NCBI RefSeq assembly: GCF_009835145.1
Contig: NZ_APKE01000022.1
Coordinates: forward strand, 108,804-172,803
Reading direction: 5' to 3'
Length of the DNA stretch: 64,000 bases
DNA from: Profundibacterium mesophilum KAUST100406-0324
Lineage (GTDB): Bacteria; Pseudomonadota; Alphaproteobacteria; Rhodobacterales; Rhodobacteraceae
In this document: positions 45,601 through 54,941 of the stretch, one piece after another
Layout of the letters: each line of letters begins with the position of its first letter
Position numbering within the stretch: the first letter of the stretch is position 1
Program-made: the position numbers and the translations under genes
Notes under the pieces: model-generated
The model's database searches: none
Told to the model about the DNA's origin: nothing
Seen by the model: only the letters and a program-made list of their open reading frames with translations

Positions 45601-46452
45601 ATGACGCAGCAAGGCGAGGAAGACGGCTATTACTGGAAGATCGTGCGCCGCGCGATCGCCAGCCTCGACGCGGCGAGCGAAGCCGGCGCGCCCCCCGTCC
45701 CGCTCGAGCAGATCGCGGCGGAGATGAATTTCAGTGCCGCGCATTTCCAGAGGCTCTTCAGCCGCTGGGCCGGCATCTCGCCCATGCGGTATCAGCAATA
45801 CCTGCGCCTCGGCCATGCGCGCCGCCTGCTCGAGGAGCGTTTCACGGCGCTGGGCACCGCCGATGCGGTCGGCCTGTCGGGAAGCGGGCGGCTGCACGAC
45901 CTCTTCGTCACCTGGGAGGCGATGAGCCCCGGCGCGGCCGCCCGGCGGGGGGCGGGTCTGACCTTGCGGACCGGCTGGGCAGAGGGCCCCTTCGGACGGA
46001 TGCTGGGCACTGCCAGCCCGCGCGGGTTGTGCGGGTTGGCCTTTACCGAGGAGATCGGCGATGAGACGGCCCTCGCGCAGATGCGGGCCCGCTGGCCGGA
46101 GGCGCGATACAGCCACGATGACGCGGGCGTGGGCGCGCTCGTCGCCGCGGCGCTGGGCGGGCATGGCGGCGCCCGCCTCCACGTGATCGGCGCGCCGTTC
46201 CAGATCAAGGTCTGGGAGGCGCTGATGGCGATTCCCTCGGGCCATGTGAGCACCTATGGCGAGATTGCCGGCGCGATCGGCAGCCCGCGGGCGGTGCGCG
46301 CCGTGGGAACCGCCGTGGGGCGCAACCCGGTCGGATACCTCATTCCCTGTCACAGGGCCCTGCGCGCCTCCGGTGCGCTCGGAGGCTATCATTGGGGACT
46401 CCCGGTCAAGCGGGCGATGCTCGCACATGAATCGGCCCTCACGTCTCTGTGA
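45601..46452 (+). CDS. AraC-HTH / methylated-DNA-cysteine methyltransferase fusion (Ada-like)
   Basis: This 283-residue protein has an AraC-type helix-turn-helix (LEQIAAEMNFSAAHFQRLFSRWAGISP, residues about 38-110). A C-terminal O6-alkylguanine transferase domain follows, with the active Cys250 in LIPCHRALRASG and the DNA-binding FQIKVWEALMAIPSGHVSTY. The N-terminal zinc/Cys phosphotriester domain of full Ada is absent, so methyl-phosphotriester sensing is not expected. ATG 45601 has AGGGGAG upstream; 45583 and GTG 45580 are alternatives. Confidence 0.9.
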   Translation: MTQQGEEDGYYWKIVRRAIASLDAASEAGAPPVPLEQIAAEMNFSAAHFQRLFSRWAGISPMRYQQYLRLGHARRLLEERFTALGTADAVGLSGSGRLHDLFVTWEAMSPGAAARRGAGLTLRTGWAEGPFGRMLGTASPRGLCGLAFTEEIGDETALAQMRARWPEARYSHDDAGVGALVAAALGGHGGARLHVIGAPFQIKVWEALMAIPSGHVSTYGEIAGAIGSPRAVRAVGTAVGRNPVGYLIPCHRALRASGALGGYHWGLPVKRAMLAHESALTSL

Positions 46453-46560
46453 AGGCGGGTGGCATTATTTCGCTCACTTTTCCGAGGGGACCCTGCGGCT
46501 TTCGTGCAGCCGCTCTATATAGCGGGGTGGAGATATGCATAATTGACGAGCGAGGATACC

Positions 46561-47214
46561 ATGATCGCACTCAAGACCCCCATGCTGGTCGGCACCGCCG
46601 GCCTTCTTGTCCTGACCGCCTGCACCGATCCGATGACCGGCGAGCGCAACCGCACGCGCACCGGCGCGCTGACCGGCGCGGCCGTTGGCGCCGTCATCGG
46701 CGGCACCAAGGAAAGCGGCAATGACCGGCTGAAGAACGCGGCCATCGGCGCGGCGATCGGCGCGGCCGGCGGCGCGGCCATCGGCAACATTCTCGACCAG
46801 CAGGCCGCTGAGCTGCGCGACGACTTCTCGAACGGCTCCATCGACGTGGTCAATACCGGCTCCGAGCTGATCGTGCGCATGCCGCAGGACATCCTGTTCG
46901 CCACCGACAGCGCCAGCGTCTCCGCCGGCCTGCAGGGCGACCTGCGCGTTCTGGCCTCCAACCTGAACCGCTACCCGAACTCCGCCGTCGAGGTTCAGGG
47001 CCACACCGACAACACCGGTTCGGCCGCCTATAACCAGGACCTGTCGCAGCGCCGCGCCCAGTCGGTCACGCAGATCCTCGCCGCGAACGGCGTTTCGCAA
47101 GGACGCCTGCGCGCCGTCGGTTACGGTGAGAACCAGCCCATCGCCTCGAACCTGTCGGCCGAGGGCCGCGCGCAGAACCGCCGCGTGCAGATCGTCATCC
47201 GCCCGACGAACTGA
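46561..47214 (+). CDS. OmpA-family lipoprotein with glycine-zipper region
   Basis: This 217-residue lipoprotein has the signal MIALKTPMLVGTAGLLVLTAC (lipid Cys at 21). A Gly/Ala-rich zipper near 38-85 (LTGAAVGAVIGG, IGAAIGAAGGAAIGNI) precedes the OmpA peptidoglycan-binding domain with VEVQGHTDNTGSAAYNQDLS and RAQNRRVQIVI. It would link the outer membrane to the cell wall, like YiaD. GAGCGAGG precedes the ATG. The 108-base upstream region contains an AT-rich TATATA stretch. Confidence 0.92.
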   Translation: MIALKTPMLVGTAGLLVLTACTDPMTGERNRTRTGALTGAAVGAVIGGTKESGNDRLKNAAIGAAIGAAGGAAIGNILDQQAAELRDDFSNGSIDVVNTGSELIVRMPQDILFATDSASVSAGLQGDLRVLASNLNRYPNSAVEVQGHTDNTGSAAYNQDLSQRRAQSVTQILAANGVSQGRLRAVGYGENQPIASNLSAEGRAQNRRVQIVIRPTN

Positions 47215-47253
47215 TCGGCCGCGCGCCGCCTGCGCGCAGGATGCGACACAAGG

Positions 47254-47282
47254 GACGGCCGGCTCCATCGGGGCCGGCCGTC
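47254..47282 (+). terminator. Stem-loop after the OmpA-like gene
   Basis: A perfect ten-base stem GACGGCCGGC / GCCGGCCGTC with a nine-base loop sits 40 bases after the ompA-like stop. There is no T-run, so it may be a terminator that acts without one or only an mRNA-end hairpin. Confidence 0.4.
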
Positions 47283-47411
47283 GCCGTTCGGGGGAGGCCG
47301 AACGCATCCCGGCCGGGCCACGGACGACCCGAGGGCATGGGCTTTGCGATTGCCCCCGCGGGGCGCAGCGCCTAGATTGTCCCGCGCAGCCCAATCCGAG
47401 CCACCGCCTCC

Positions 47412-48179
47412 ATGCCCTTCGAGAAAGTCCATCCCGAAAAGCTCGCCCGATCAGTCGTGCGGCAGATCGAGCTGCTTGTCCTGCGCGGCATCTTGCGGCC
47501 GGGCGAGCGCCTGCCGCCCGAACGCGACCTGTCGGAGAGGCTCGGGGTCTCCCGCCCGTCCCTGCGCGAGGCGATTGCGGAGCTGTCGCGTGGCGGCCTG
47601 CTCGTGAGCCGGGCGGGCGACGGGCTTTACGTGGCCGACGTGCTCGGCTCTGCCTTCTCTCCCGCCCTCGTGCGCCTGTTCGCCGAGCATGACGAGGCCA
47701 AGTCCGACTACCTGTCCTTCCGCCGCGACATGGAGGCGCTTGCCGCCGAGCGGGCCGCCCGGCTCGCATCGGCCACCGATCTGCAGGTCGTCGACGCGAT
47801 CTTCACGAAAATGGAGACCGCGCATGCGCGCCGCGACAGCGATGGCGAGGCCCGGCTCGATGCCGAGTTTCACATGGCGATCATCGAGGCGAGCCACAAT
47901 GTCGTCATGCTGCACATGATGCGATCGATGTTCGAGCTGCTGCGCGCCGGTGTCTTCTACAACCGGCAGATGATGTTCCAGCAGATGACGCGGCGCGAGA
48001 CCCTTCTTGGCCAGCACCGGGCGATCAACATGGCGTTGCAGGACCGGGATCCGCAGGCCGCCGGTGCAGCCGTTCGCGCACATCTCGATTTCGTCGAGAA
48101 CGCCCTGCGCGATCAGCAAAGGGCCGAGCGCAACGAAGCCATTGCGCGCCAGAGATTCCATCACGAGCAGGAACGCTAG
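47412..48179 (+). CDS. FadR/PdhR-type GntR transcriptional regulator
   Basis: This 255-residue regulator has an N-terminal GntR winged helix (LRPGERLPPERDLSERLGVS and RPSLREAIAELSRGGLLV, residues about 10-75). The all-helical FCD effector domain includes metal-site-like residues in DAEFHMAIIEASHN and GQHRAINMALQDRD. The effector is probably a small organic acid. It has no adjacent metabolic operon; the gene precedes the exopolysaccharide cluster by 291 bases in which I see nothing recognisable. Confidence 0.9.
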   Translation: MPFEKVHPEKLARSVVRQIELLVLRGILRPGERLPPERDLSERLGVSRPSLREAIAELSRGGLLVSRAGDGLYVADVLGSAFSPALVRLFAEHDEAKSDYLSFRRDMEALAAERAARLASATDLQVVDAIFTKMETAHARRDSDGEARLDAEFHMAIIEASHNVVMLHMMRSMFELLRAGVFYNRQMMFQQMTRRETLLGQHRAINMALQDRDPQAAGAAVRAHLDFVENALRDQQRAERNEAIARQRFHHEQER

Positions 48180-48470
48180 ACAGGCTGCCCCTCCATCGGT
48201 GATGTGGAAACAGTTTGGCGAGCAGAGGCGAACCGGCCCGGAAATGGAGACAGTATCGCCGTGCGGATGCCTCAGTTCGGGCCATGTATTCCGGCAGCCT
48301 GCCGTCATGTGCAATACTGGCGGCTCATCCGGACCGGCACGATGTCGAAGGCGGCCCCGCGCGCCGGCCAATACCGGCGCATGGCGGGTGCGGGGGGCGA
48401 GTGATATGGGCGGCGAGCACGGTGCGAGCGATCGAGAACGCACCGCGCGAGGCAATTGGTGGAAGAGCGA

Positions 48471-50687
48471 ATGAACAGCAGGATCTTCCCGAACGAAACG
48501 GGCCCGTTCATCGGCGGGCGCCTTCCCCCCGGCGGATCGGGCGGCGGCGATCCCGACGCCGTGGACCTGCGCGGCCTGCTGCGCACTTTCTGGAAGCGGC
48601 GCTGGTCGATCCTCGGCGTGATGCTCGCCCTGGGCGCGTTGACCTGGTTCGCCGTGTCGCAGATGACCCCCGTCTATACCGCGCAGGCCAAGCTGATCCT
48701 CGATCCGCGCAACCCGGACATCATCACCCAGGACAAGGTCGTGGCCGATCTCGACCTGACCTCGCAGATCGTCAACGGCGAGATCGCCGTCCTGCGCTCG
48801 AACCTTCTGATCGAGGATGCCATCCGCACCATCGGCGCCGAGGCGCTCGCACCGATCGATCCCGCGCTCGCGCCCCCCTCGCTGAGAGAGCGGCTCGCCG
48901 AGCGATTGAACATCCTGCTCGGCCGCCCCGCCGAGGACAGCCCCCTACCCGCCGCCGATCTCGATGACCCCGCGCGGACGGAACGCCTGGTGCGGGCCGT
49001 TCGTCGCAACCTGTCGGTCTTCAGCGACGGCGATTCCTATGTCATCGTGGTGCGCGTCGAGGCGGGCGATCCGCAGGTCGCGGCCCTGCTCGCGAACACA
49101 CTTGCCGAGCGTTACATCACCCTTCAGCTCGATACCCGGCGCGATGCCGTCGGGCAGGCGACGGACTGGCTGGAGGAACGCCTGACCGATCTGCGTGCCC
49201 AGGTCGAGGAGGCCGAGGCGGCCGTCGCCAATTTCAGCGCGGACAGCCTGCTCAAGGATGGCGGCACGCTCGAGAATGCCAGCCAGCAGCTCGCGAGCCT
49301 CAACGGTCAGCTCATCACCGCCCGCTCGGCGCGTGTCGAGGCCGAGGCGCGTCTCGACCAGCTCGAGAAGGTCATCGCCGAGGAGGGCAAAGAGCAGGCC
49401 GCGCGGATCGTCACCACCCCGGCGATCGAGGCCCTGCGCGCGCAGGCGCTCGATTTGCGGCAGAAGGATGCGGTCTGGGCACAAAGCTATGACCCCGACC
49501 ATCCGCGCCGGACCGAGATCGCGAAGGAACTGGTCCAGATCGAGAGCGACATCACGCGCGAGCTCGACAAGGTGATCGAGACGCGCCGCTCCGAGCTCGA
49601 GATCGCGCGGCTGCGCGAGCAGAGCCTCGAGGGCAGCATCGGTACGACCGAGGACCGCGTGATGTCAATCACCCGCAATTCGCTCGGCCTGCGGCAACTC
49701 GAGCGCGAGGCGGCCGCCGCGCGGCAGACCTACGAATCGCTGCTGACGCGGGTGACCGAGACACGCACGCAAAAACAGCTCCAGCAGCCCGATGCCAAGA
49801 TGATCGAGCGTGCCACCGTTCCGGGGGCTCCCTCCGCCCCGCGCCCCAAGCTGATGGCCGTCCTCGCCGCCGCCGTCGGGGGCAGCCTGATGGCCGGCCT
49901 CGTCTTCTTCAACGAGATGACCGCCACCACCTTCCGCAGCGCGCGGGAGATCGAGACGGAAACCGGCCTGCCGGTGCTCGCCCTTATCCCCGCAGAACGC
50001 TGGCGCGATATGAAACGCGGCATCAAGGCGTTGCGCGCGGCGCCCTACACGGTCTATGGCGAGCGGATCAGGCAATTGCGCACCGCGCTCCTGATGCGCG
50101 GCGGGCGCGACCTCGTGCGCAGCGTCCTCGTTCTCTCCTCCGCGCCCGGAGAGGGCAAGACGACCACCACCGTGGCCCTCGCGGAGATGGCCGCCATGGC
50201 CGGGAAATCGGTGATCGTGATCGATTGCGACCTGCGCCGCTCGACCCTGCAAAAAGCGTTCGGCTGGAGCATGGAGAACGATTTCGCCGATTTCATCAAG
50301 GGTGACACCACCTTGTCGGACGCGATCTTCGTTCCGCCCGATCTGGGCTTCGACGTGCTGGCCGCCAAGGGTCCGCGCCCCGACGCCGCCGAGGAGCTTT
50401 CGGTGACATGGCTGCAGCCGGTGATCGAGGAGCTGAAGCGGGTCTATGACGTGGTGCTGATCGATGCACCCGCGCTTCTGGCGGTTTCCGACGCGATGAT
50501 CCTGGCGCAGGTCGTCGATACCCGCGTCTATCTCGTGGCCTGGAACGCCACGCCGCGCGCGGCTGTCTCCGAAGGCCTGGCGCGTCTTGCGGAGATGCGC
50601 CTGCCCATCGACGGGATCATCCTCAACAAGTTCGATCAGGGGCGCAGCAGTGACCCCAACGCCAAGGGCTACACCTATGAAAGCTGA
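48471..50687 (+). CDS. Exopolysaccharide chain-length regulator fused to BY-kinase (Wzz-Wzc)
   Basis: This 738-residue inner-membrane protein has a Wzz domain with membrane helices at about 46-65 and 463-485 and a long periplasmic coiled-coil region between (residues about 225-400). A cytoplasmic tyrosine kinase follows, with Walker A SSAPGEGKTTTT near 560, Walker A' VIVIDCDLRRS and Walker B VLIDAPALLA. The C-terminus (GYTYES) has only two tyrosines, so the autophosphorylation cluster is minimal. It controls polymer length and export. The ATG at 48471 has GGAAGAG close upstream; GTG 48459 is in frame. Confidence 0.9.
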   Translation: MNSRIFPNETGPFIGGRLPPGGSGGGDPDAVDLRGLLRTFWKRRWSILGVMLALGALTWFAVSQMTPVYTAQAKLILDPRNPDIITQDKVVADLDLTSQIVNGEIAVLRSNLLIEDAIRTIGAEALAPIDPALAPPSLRERLAERLNILLGRPAEDSPLPAADLDDPARTERLVRAVRRNLSVFSDGDSYVIVVRVEAGDPQVAALLANTLAERYITLQLDTRRDAVGQATDWLEERLTDLRAQVEEAEAAVANFSADSLLKDGGTLENASQQLASLNGQLITARSARVEAEARLDQLEKVIAEEGKEQAARIVTTPAIEALRAQALDLRQKDAVWAQSYDPDHPRRTEIAKELVQIESDITRELDKVIETRRSELEIARLREQSLEGSIGTTEDRVMSITRNSLGLRQLEREAAAARQTYESLLTRVTETRTQKQLQQPDAKMIERATVPGAPSAPRPKLMAVLAAAVGGSLMAGLVFFNEMTATTFRSAREIETETGLPVLALIPAERWRDMKRGIKALRAAPYTVYGERIRQLRTALLMRGGRDLVRSVLVLSSAPGEGKTTTTVALAEMAAMAGKSVIVIDCDLRRSTLQKAFGWSMENDFADFIKGDTTLSDAIFVPPDLGFDVLAAKGPRPDAAEELSVTWLQPVIEELKRVYDVVLIDAPALLAVSDAMILAQVVDTRVYLVAWNATPRAAVSEGLARLAEMRLPIDGIILNKFDQGRSSDPNAKGYTYES

Positions 50688-51870
50688 AACGCGCGGGGCC
50701 TTGAACGCGCCGCGGGGGGATCTGCGTCCCAGCTCCGGGCTGCGGGTCGCGATCATCCATTACTGGCTGGTGGGCATGCGCGGCGGCGAGCAGGTGCTCG
50801 AGGCGCTGTGCCGGATGTTCCCGCAGGCCGACATCTATACCCATGCCTATCTTCCCGCCAAGGTCAGCCCCGCGATCCGGCGCCACAAGATCACCACCAC
50901 CTCGGTCGGGCGCCTGCCCTTCGCACCGAAGCTCTATACGCGCTACCTGCCGCTTATGCCGCGCGCGCTCGAAGAGATCGACCTGGCCGGCTATGACCTG
51001 GTGATCTCCTCCGAGGCAGGTCCGGCCAAGGGGGTGATCGCGCCGCCCGACGCGGTTCACCTTTGCTATTGCCACTCACCCATGCGCTACCTGTGGGACC
51101 AGTATCACACCTACCGCAACGGCGCCGGGCTCCTGACCCGCACGCTGATGCCGCCCCTCGCGGCGAAACTGCGCAGCTGGGACGTGGTGAGCGCGGCCCG
51201 CGTCGATGCCTTCGCCGCCAACTCGCACCATGTCGCGGCGCGCATCCGCAAATACTGGCGCCGCGAATCGACGGTCGTGCACCCGCCGGTCGCACTCGAT
51301 CAGTTTGCCCCTGTCGCGCCGGAAGCACGGGGGGATTTCTACCTCTGGGCCGGAGAGCTCGCGCCTTACAAGCGGCCCGACATCGCGATCGAGGCATTCA
51401 ACCGCCTGCAACGGCCCCTCGTGGTGATCGGCGGACCGGGCAGGACCGTGCGGGCGCTGTCGGCCAAGGCCGGCGACACCATCCGCTTCCTCGGCCATGC
51501 CCCTTATGACGTGCTCAAGCAGCATCTCGCGGCCTGCCGGGCGCTGATCTTTCCCGGAGAGGAGGATTTCGGCATCGTTCCCGTCGAGGCGATGGCATCG
51601 GGCCGGCCGGTCATAGCCTATGGGCGTGGCGGCGCGCTCGATACGGTCCGAGACGGCGAAACGGGCCTTCTGTTCCGCGACCAGAGCGTCGAGGGCCTCG
51701 TCGACGCGGTCACGCGGTTCGAGGCCGAGGGGCTCGAGGATCTCGATCCGATGGCGCTTCGCGATCACGCCCGCCAGTTCGACGAGGCCAGTTTCGTAAC
51801 CGGCCTGGCGGACATGCTCGCCGCCGAGGGCATCGCGTTCGAGCCGGCCCCGGGAGCCCCGGCGGCGTGA
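50677..51870 (+). CDS. GT4-family glycosyltransferase
   Basis: This 397-residue GT-B enzyme has an acceptor domain opening LRVAIIHYWLVGMRGGEQVLEAL. The donor domain carries YLWAGELAPYKRPDIAIEAF and the E-x7-E motif EEDFGIVPVEAMASGRPVIAY. It overlaps the preceding kinase gene by 11 bases and the flippase gene by 4, so it belongs to the polysaccharide operon. Donor and acceptor are not determinable. Confidence 0.9.
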   Translation: MKAETRGALNAPRGDLRPSSGLRVAIIHYWLVGMRGGEQVLEALCRMFPQADIYTHAYLPAKVSPAIRRHKITTTSVGRLPFAPKLYTRYLPLMPRALEEIDLAGYDLVISSEAGPAKGVIAPPDAVHLCYCHSPMRYLWDQYHTYRNGAGLLTRTLMPPLAAKLRSWDVVSAARVDAFAANSHHVAARIRKYWRRESTVVHPPVALDQFAPVAPEARGDFYLWAGELAPYKRPDIAIEAFNRLQRPLVVIGGPGRTVRALSAKAGDTIRFLGHAPYDVLKQHLAACRALIFPGEEDFGIVPVEAMASGRPVIAYGRGGALDTVRDGETGLLFRDQSVEGLVDAVTRFEAEGLEDLDPMALRDHARQFDEASFVTGLADMLAAEGIAFEPAPGAPAA

Positions 51871-53270
51871 AGAAATTCCTCTCCGCGCCGTTCCTGCTTG
51901 GCGTCGGCACGCGGATCGGCAGCCAGATCATCGCCTTCGTGCTGGTGATGATCGCCTCGCGCTACCTGGGCCTCACCGCGTTCGGCACCTACGCCCTGGC
52001 ATGGGCCGCGGCGGTGGTGGCCAACACGTTCGTCTTCACCGGCCTCTACCAGGCGGTCCTGCGCAGCGACGACGCGGACCGCGAGATGGATCAGCTTTTC
52101 TACCTGATGCTCGGCGTCGGGCTGGTCGGCAGCACGATCATCGCCGGGGCGGGCCTCCTTGCCCCCGGCGCGGTCGGCGCCGCGCTTCTCGCGATTGCCC
52201 CCATCCCCACGTTGCAGAGCCTGCCTGCGTGGAACGAGGCGCGCCTCGTGCAATCCGGGCGCGTCAGGTCGGCGAGCGCCTACACGCTTGCCGCCGAGGC
52301 CTCTGCGCTCGGTGTCGCACTCGTGGGGTTCCGCCACGGGATGGGTATCGGCAGCCTGATCGCCGCGCGCTACGGCGCGGTGCTGGTGGCGGCGGTGCTT
52401 ACCACGGCCCTGTCGCCGCGCCTGCCGCGCCTCAGGCGCGTCCCCGGCACCGCGCGCCGCAGCCTGCGCACCGCCTTGCCGCTCTGGGCGACGGCATCGG
52501 TCGGGATGTTCTCCAATTACGGCGCCGACCTGATGCTCGGGATCTTTCTCAATCCTGCCGCCGTCGGCGCCTACAGGGGCGGGGCGCGCATCGCGATGAC
52601 CGCCTCCGACGTGGTGGTACAACCGCTGATGATGCTGACCTGGGCACGGTTCTCGCGGCTCGAACGCAATGGAGAGCTGTCGCGGCTGGGCGCGGCCTGG
52701 CACGAGACGATCTCCTTTTCGGTGGCCCTCATCTGGCCCGTCATGGCCTCCGTCGCGCTCCTGTCGCGCGACCTCGTCCTCACTCTCTTCAACGAAACCT
52801 GGCTGGCAGCGGCGGGGGTGGTCTCGATCCTTGCCATCGCACGCAGCTTCCAGAGCTTTTCGGTCCTTCTCGAGCCGACGATGATCTGTAGCGGTCGGCC
52901 CGGGGTTCAGCTCCGTATCAGGGCGATCGGGGCGGCGATCCTCCTAGTCGCGCTGCTGGTCCTGGGGCGGCACGGGGGCGAGATGGCCGCGATCGCGCAG
53001 CTTCTGACCGGGCTCTGCGTCGCTTTGCTGGCCTTGCACGCGATGCTGGGTCAACTTGGTCTCGGCCCGCACGCGGCGCTGGCCGCGATGCGCCCGGGGG
53101 CTGGCCTCACCCTTGCCTGCATCGCCGTGATCATAGCCACGCGGGAGCTGCGCGCGGATTGGCCGGGGCCCCAAGGGCTCGGCCTGACGGTCGCCTTGCT
53201 GGCGCTCGTCTGGGTGGGCATCATGGCGCTGTTCCTGCGGAAGGGCATTCTCGTCCTGCCCGCGGCCTGA
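51867..53270 (+). CDS. Wzx-like polysaccharide flippase
   Basis: This 467-residue membrane protein has about twelve hydrophobic segments and the MATE/polysaccharide-transporter N-terminus LLGVGTRIGSQIIAFVLVMI with YLGLTAFGTYALAWA. It would flip lipid-linked repeat units across the inner membrane. The start is a GTG overlapping the glycosyltransferase stop (GTGA). It is the last plus-strand gene of the cluster and converges on the GIPC-like gene with a 5-base gap. No Wzy polymerase was found in the window. Confidence 0.87.
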   Translation: MKKFLSAPFLLGVGTRIGSQIIAFVLVMIASRYLGLTAFGTYALAWAAAVVANTFVFTGLYQAVLRSDDADREMDQLFYLMLGVGLVGSTIIAGAGLLAPGAVGAALLAIAPIPTLQSLPAWNEARLVQSGRVRSASAYTLAAEASALGVALVGFRHGMGIGSLIAARYGAVLVAAVLTTALSPRLPRLRRVPGTARRSLRTALPLWATASVGMFSNYGADLMLGIFLNPAAVGAYRGGARIAMTASDVVVQPLMMLTWARFSRLERNGELSRLGAAWHETISFSVALIWPVMASVALLSRDLVLTLFNETWLAAAGVVSILAIARSFQSFSVLLEPTMICSGRPGVQLRIRAIGAAILLVALLVLGRHGGEMAAIAQLLTGLCVALLALHAMLGQLGLGPHAALAAMRPGAGLTLACIAVIIATRELRADWPGPQGLGLTVALLALVWVGIMALFLRKGILVLPAA

Positions 53271-53275
53271 GCCGG

Positions 53276-54829
53276 TCACACCCGGCGCGCGTCGAACACC
53301 ACAAGCCCGTCCAGCGCGTCGACATGGTGGATGCCGATATGGCCGGGGGCGAAATCCGGGGTCAGGTGCCGAACCCGGTGCTCGCGATACTCGGTCGGTG
53401 TCAGCGCCTCGATCCGCATGATGTTGAGGCCATATCCATAGGTGCCATGGGTGTTGTCCTGCGCGCAGCGATACAGATGGCCATCGCGGGCGAAGATCCG
53501 CCCGCCTCCCCGGGCGCGGTCGGAGCCGACCACCACGGGATTGAGCGGATGGGGAACAGGATTGCCCAGATCGGGACCATCGACCATGAAAAGATGGAGC
53601 TCGCTTCCGAAATCGCCGTGCCGGTCATTCGCCAGGTTGGTAAAGAGCCACCATTGTCCCTCATGCTCGACAAGACCGCTATCCACCGCGCCGGTCCCGT
53701 CGAGCGCGGTGGCGAAAAGCGTCCACCGATCGGGAAAGGACAGGGCGCGGTGCACCTCGACGCGGCCCGTCTGATGCGTCTCGGGCATCATGTAGATCTC
53801 GCCCCCATGGGCAAAGACCATCGGATAGGACAGATGGTGCGGCGCCGTCATCGCCGGGCCGATCTCGATGAAGGCGTCATCCTCGATCCGGCCGACACCG
53901 ATATGCCCGCGCCGCGTTCCGTAGTCGTAATCCTCGAAGAAGAGATACGTCTCGCCCGCATGCGCAAAGAGGAAGGGGTCGGCCCAGTACCGGTTTCCCG
54001 GGATTGCGATTTCCCGCGCCCGGGCGGGGTCGAAATCCAAGGGATCGCCTTGCGCCAGGCGCAGCGTGAAGGCGCCGGGGCGCCGGCCGAGCCGGGCTTT
54101 GGCACGCTGCTCGACGCGTCGCAGAAGCTCTCTGCCGACACGGAACGGGTAGCCCATGCGGGACTTGTCCCCGTGCGTCTGCAGTGGGGACGGCGGCAAA
54201 GGCGCGGGCGGCGTATCGTGGAGTGCAAGATGGCGCAGCGCGTTCACGATGATCTGCACCGATTTCTCACGGAGCAGATCATCGTTCCGACTGGCGAGAA
54301 ACTTCACGTCGAAGCGGGCATGCGCGATCGTCTCGCAGGTGCAATCGGCGCGGCCGGGGGCGCATGTGTGCATTTGCAGGCGGACGGGTGACATGATCTG
54401 CCCGGTTACCGACGGACGGTGCCCCGAGCCCGTGCCATGCAGATCGAGTTGCCACAGGCCGAAACGCGACAGGGCGGCGAGAGATGGCGTAACCGCGACA
54501 CCGCTCAGATCAACGAGAACGTCGCATGGCTCCGGCGATCGGCGGGGAATGTCGTGCAGACGCGGATCGAGCGGCGGGGCCGCGGCTTTCAGACCCATGA
54601 TCCGCCGCTCGGCGGCCAGGATCGCGCGGGTGACCCGACGCGGCGACGCAGCCGGTGTGCCTTGCGCGATGTAGAGCAGATCGAAGCGTGGATCCTCGAC
54701 GAGCAGGTTCAGCAGCCGTATGGCACCCGGATCGGGCCGCTCGGGATCGGAGAGGATTGCCCCGATCCGCAGGCCATGCGCCCTCAAATCCGGACCGAGC
54801 GTCGATGCTGCCGCAAAGGGTCGCGGCAT
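53276..54829 (-). CDS. GIPC-transferase-like protein: formyltransferase-like N-terminus and beta-propeller C-terminus
   Basis: This 517-residue protein has no signal peptide. The N-terminal 230 residues begin LRIGAILSDPERPDPGAIRL and resemble the Rossmann half of formyltransferases. The C-terminal half (about 270-517) has GNRYWADPFLFAHAGETYLF, RRGHIGVGRIEDDAFIEIG and HHLSYPMVFAHGGEIYMMPE. This is the five-bladed-propeller pattern of glucosamine inositolphosphorylceramide transferase-like and GH43-like proteins. It sits at the end of the polysaccharide cluster, so a glycan-modifying role is likely, but neither substrate nor reaction is shown. Cys-rich CAPGRADCTCET near residue 160 is unusual. 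Confidence 0.72.
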   Translation of the reverse strand: MPRPFAAASTLGPDLRAHGLRIGAILSDPERPDPGAIRLLNLLVEDPRFDLLYIAQGTPAASPRRVTRAILAAERRIMGLKAAAPPLDPRLHDIPRRSPEPCDVLVDLSGVAVTPSLAALSRFGLWQLDLHGTGSGHRPSVTGQIMSPVRLQMHTCAPGRADCTCETIAHARFDVKFLASRNDDLLREKSVQIIVNALRHLALHDTPPAPLPPSPLQTHGDKSRMGYPFRVGRELLRRVEQRAKARLGRRPGAFTLRLAQGDPLDFDPARAREIAIPGNRYWADPFLFAHAGETYLFFEDYDYGTRRGHIGVGRIEDDAFIEIGPAMTAPHHLSYPMVFAHGGEIYMMPETHQTGRVEVHRALSFPDRWTLFATALDGTGAVDSGLVEHEGQWWLFTNLANDRHGDFGSELHLFMVDGPDLGNPVPHPLNPVVVGSDRARGGGRIFARDGHLYRCAQDNTHGTYGYGLNIMRIEALTPTEYREHRVRHLTPDFAPGHIGIHHVDALDGLVVFDARRV

Positions 54830-54941
54830 CGAGGATGGGGCATGAGCTTGATCGTGCTGAACATACCCGGACTAAAGGTTCTGCATCGAACCATTGTCAA
54901 GCGAGGGGCATGCACTGGTCACGCAGTGCGTCCCATCCGGG

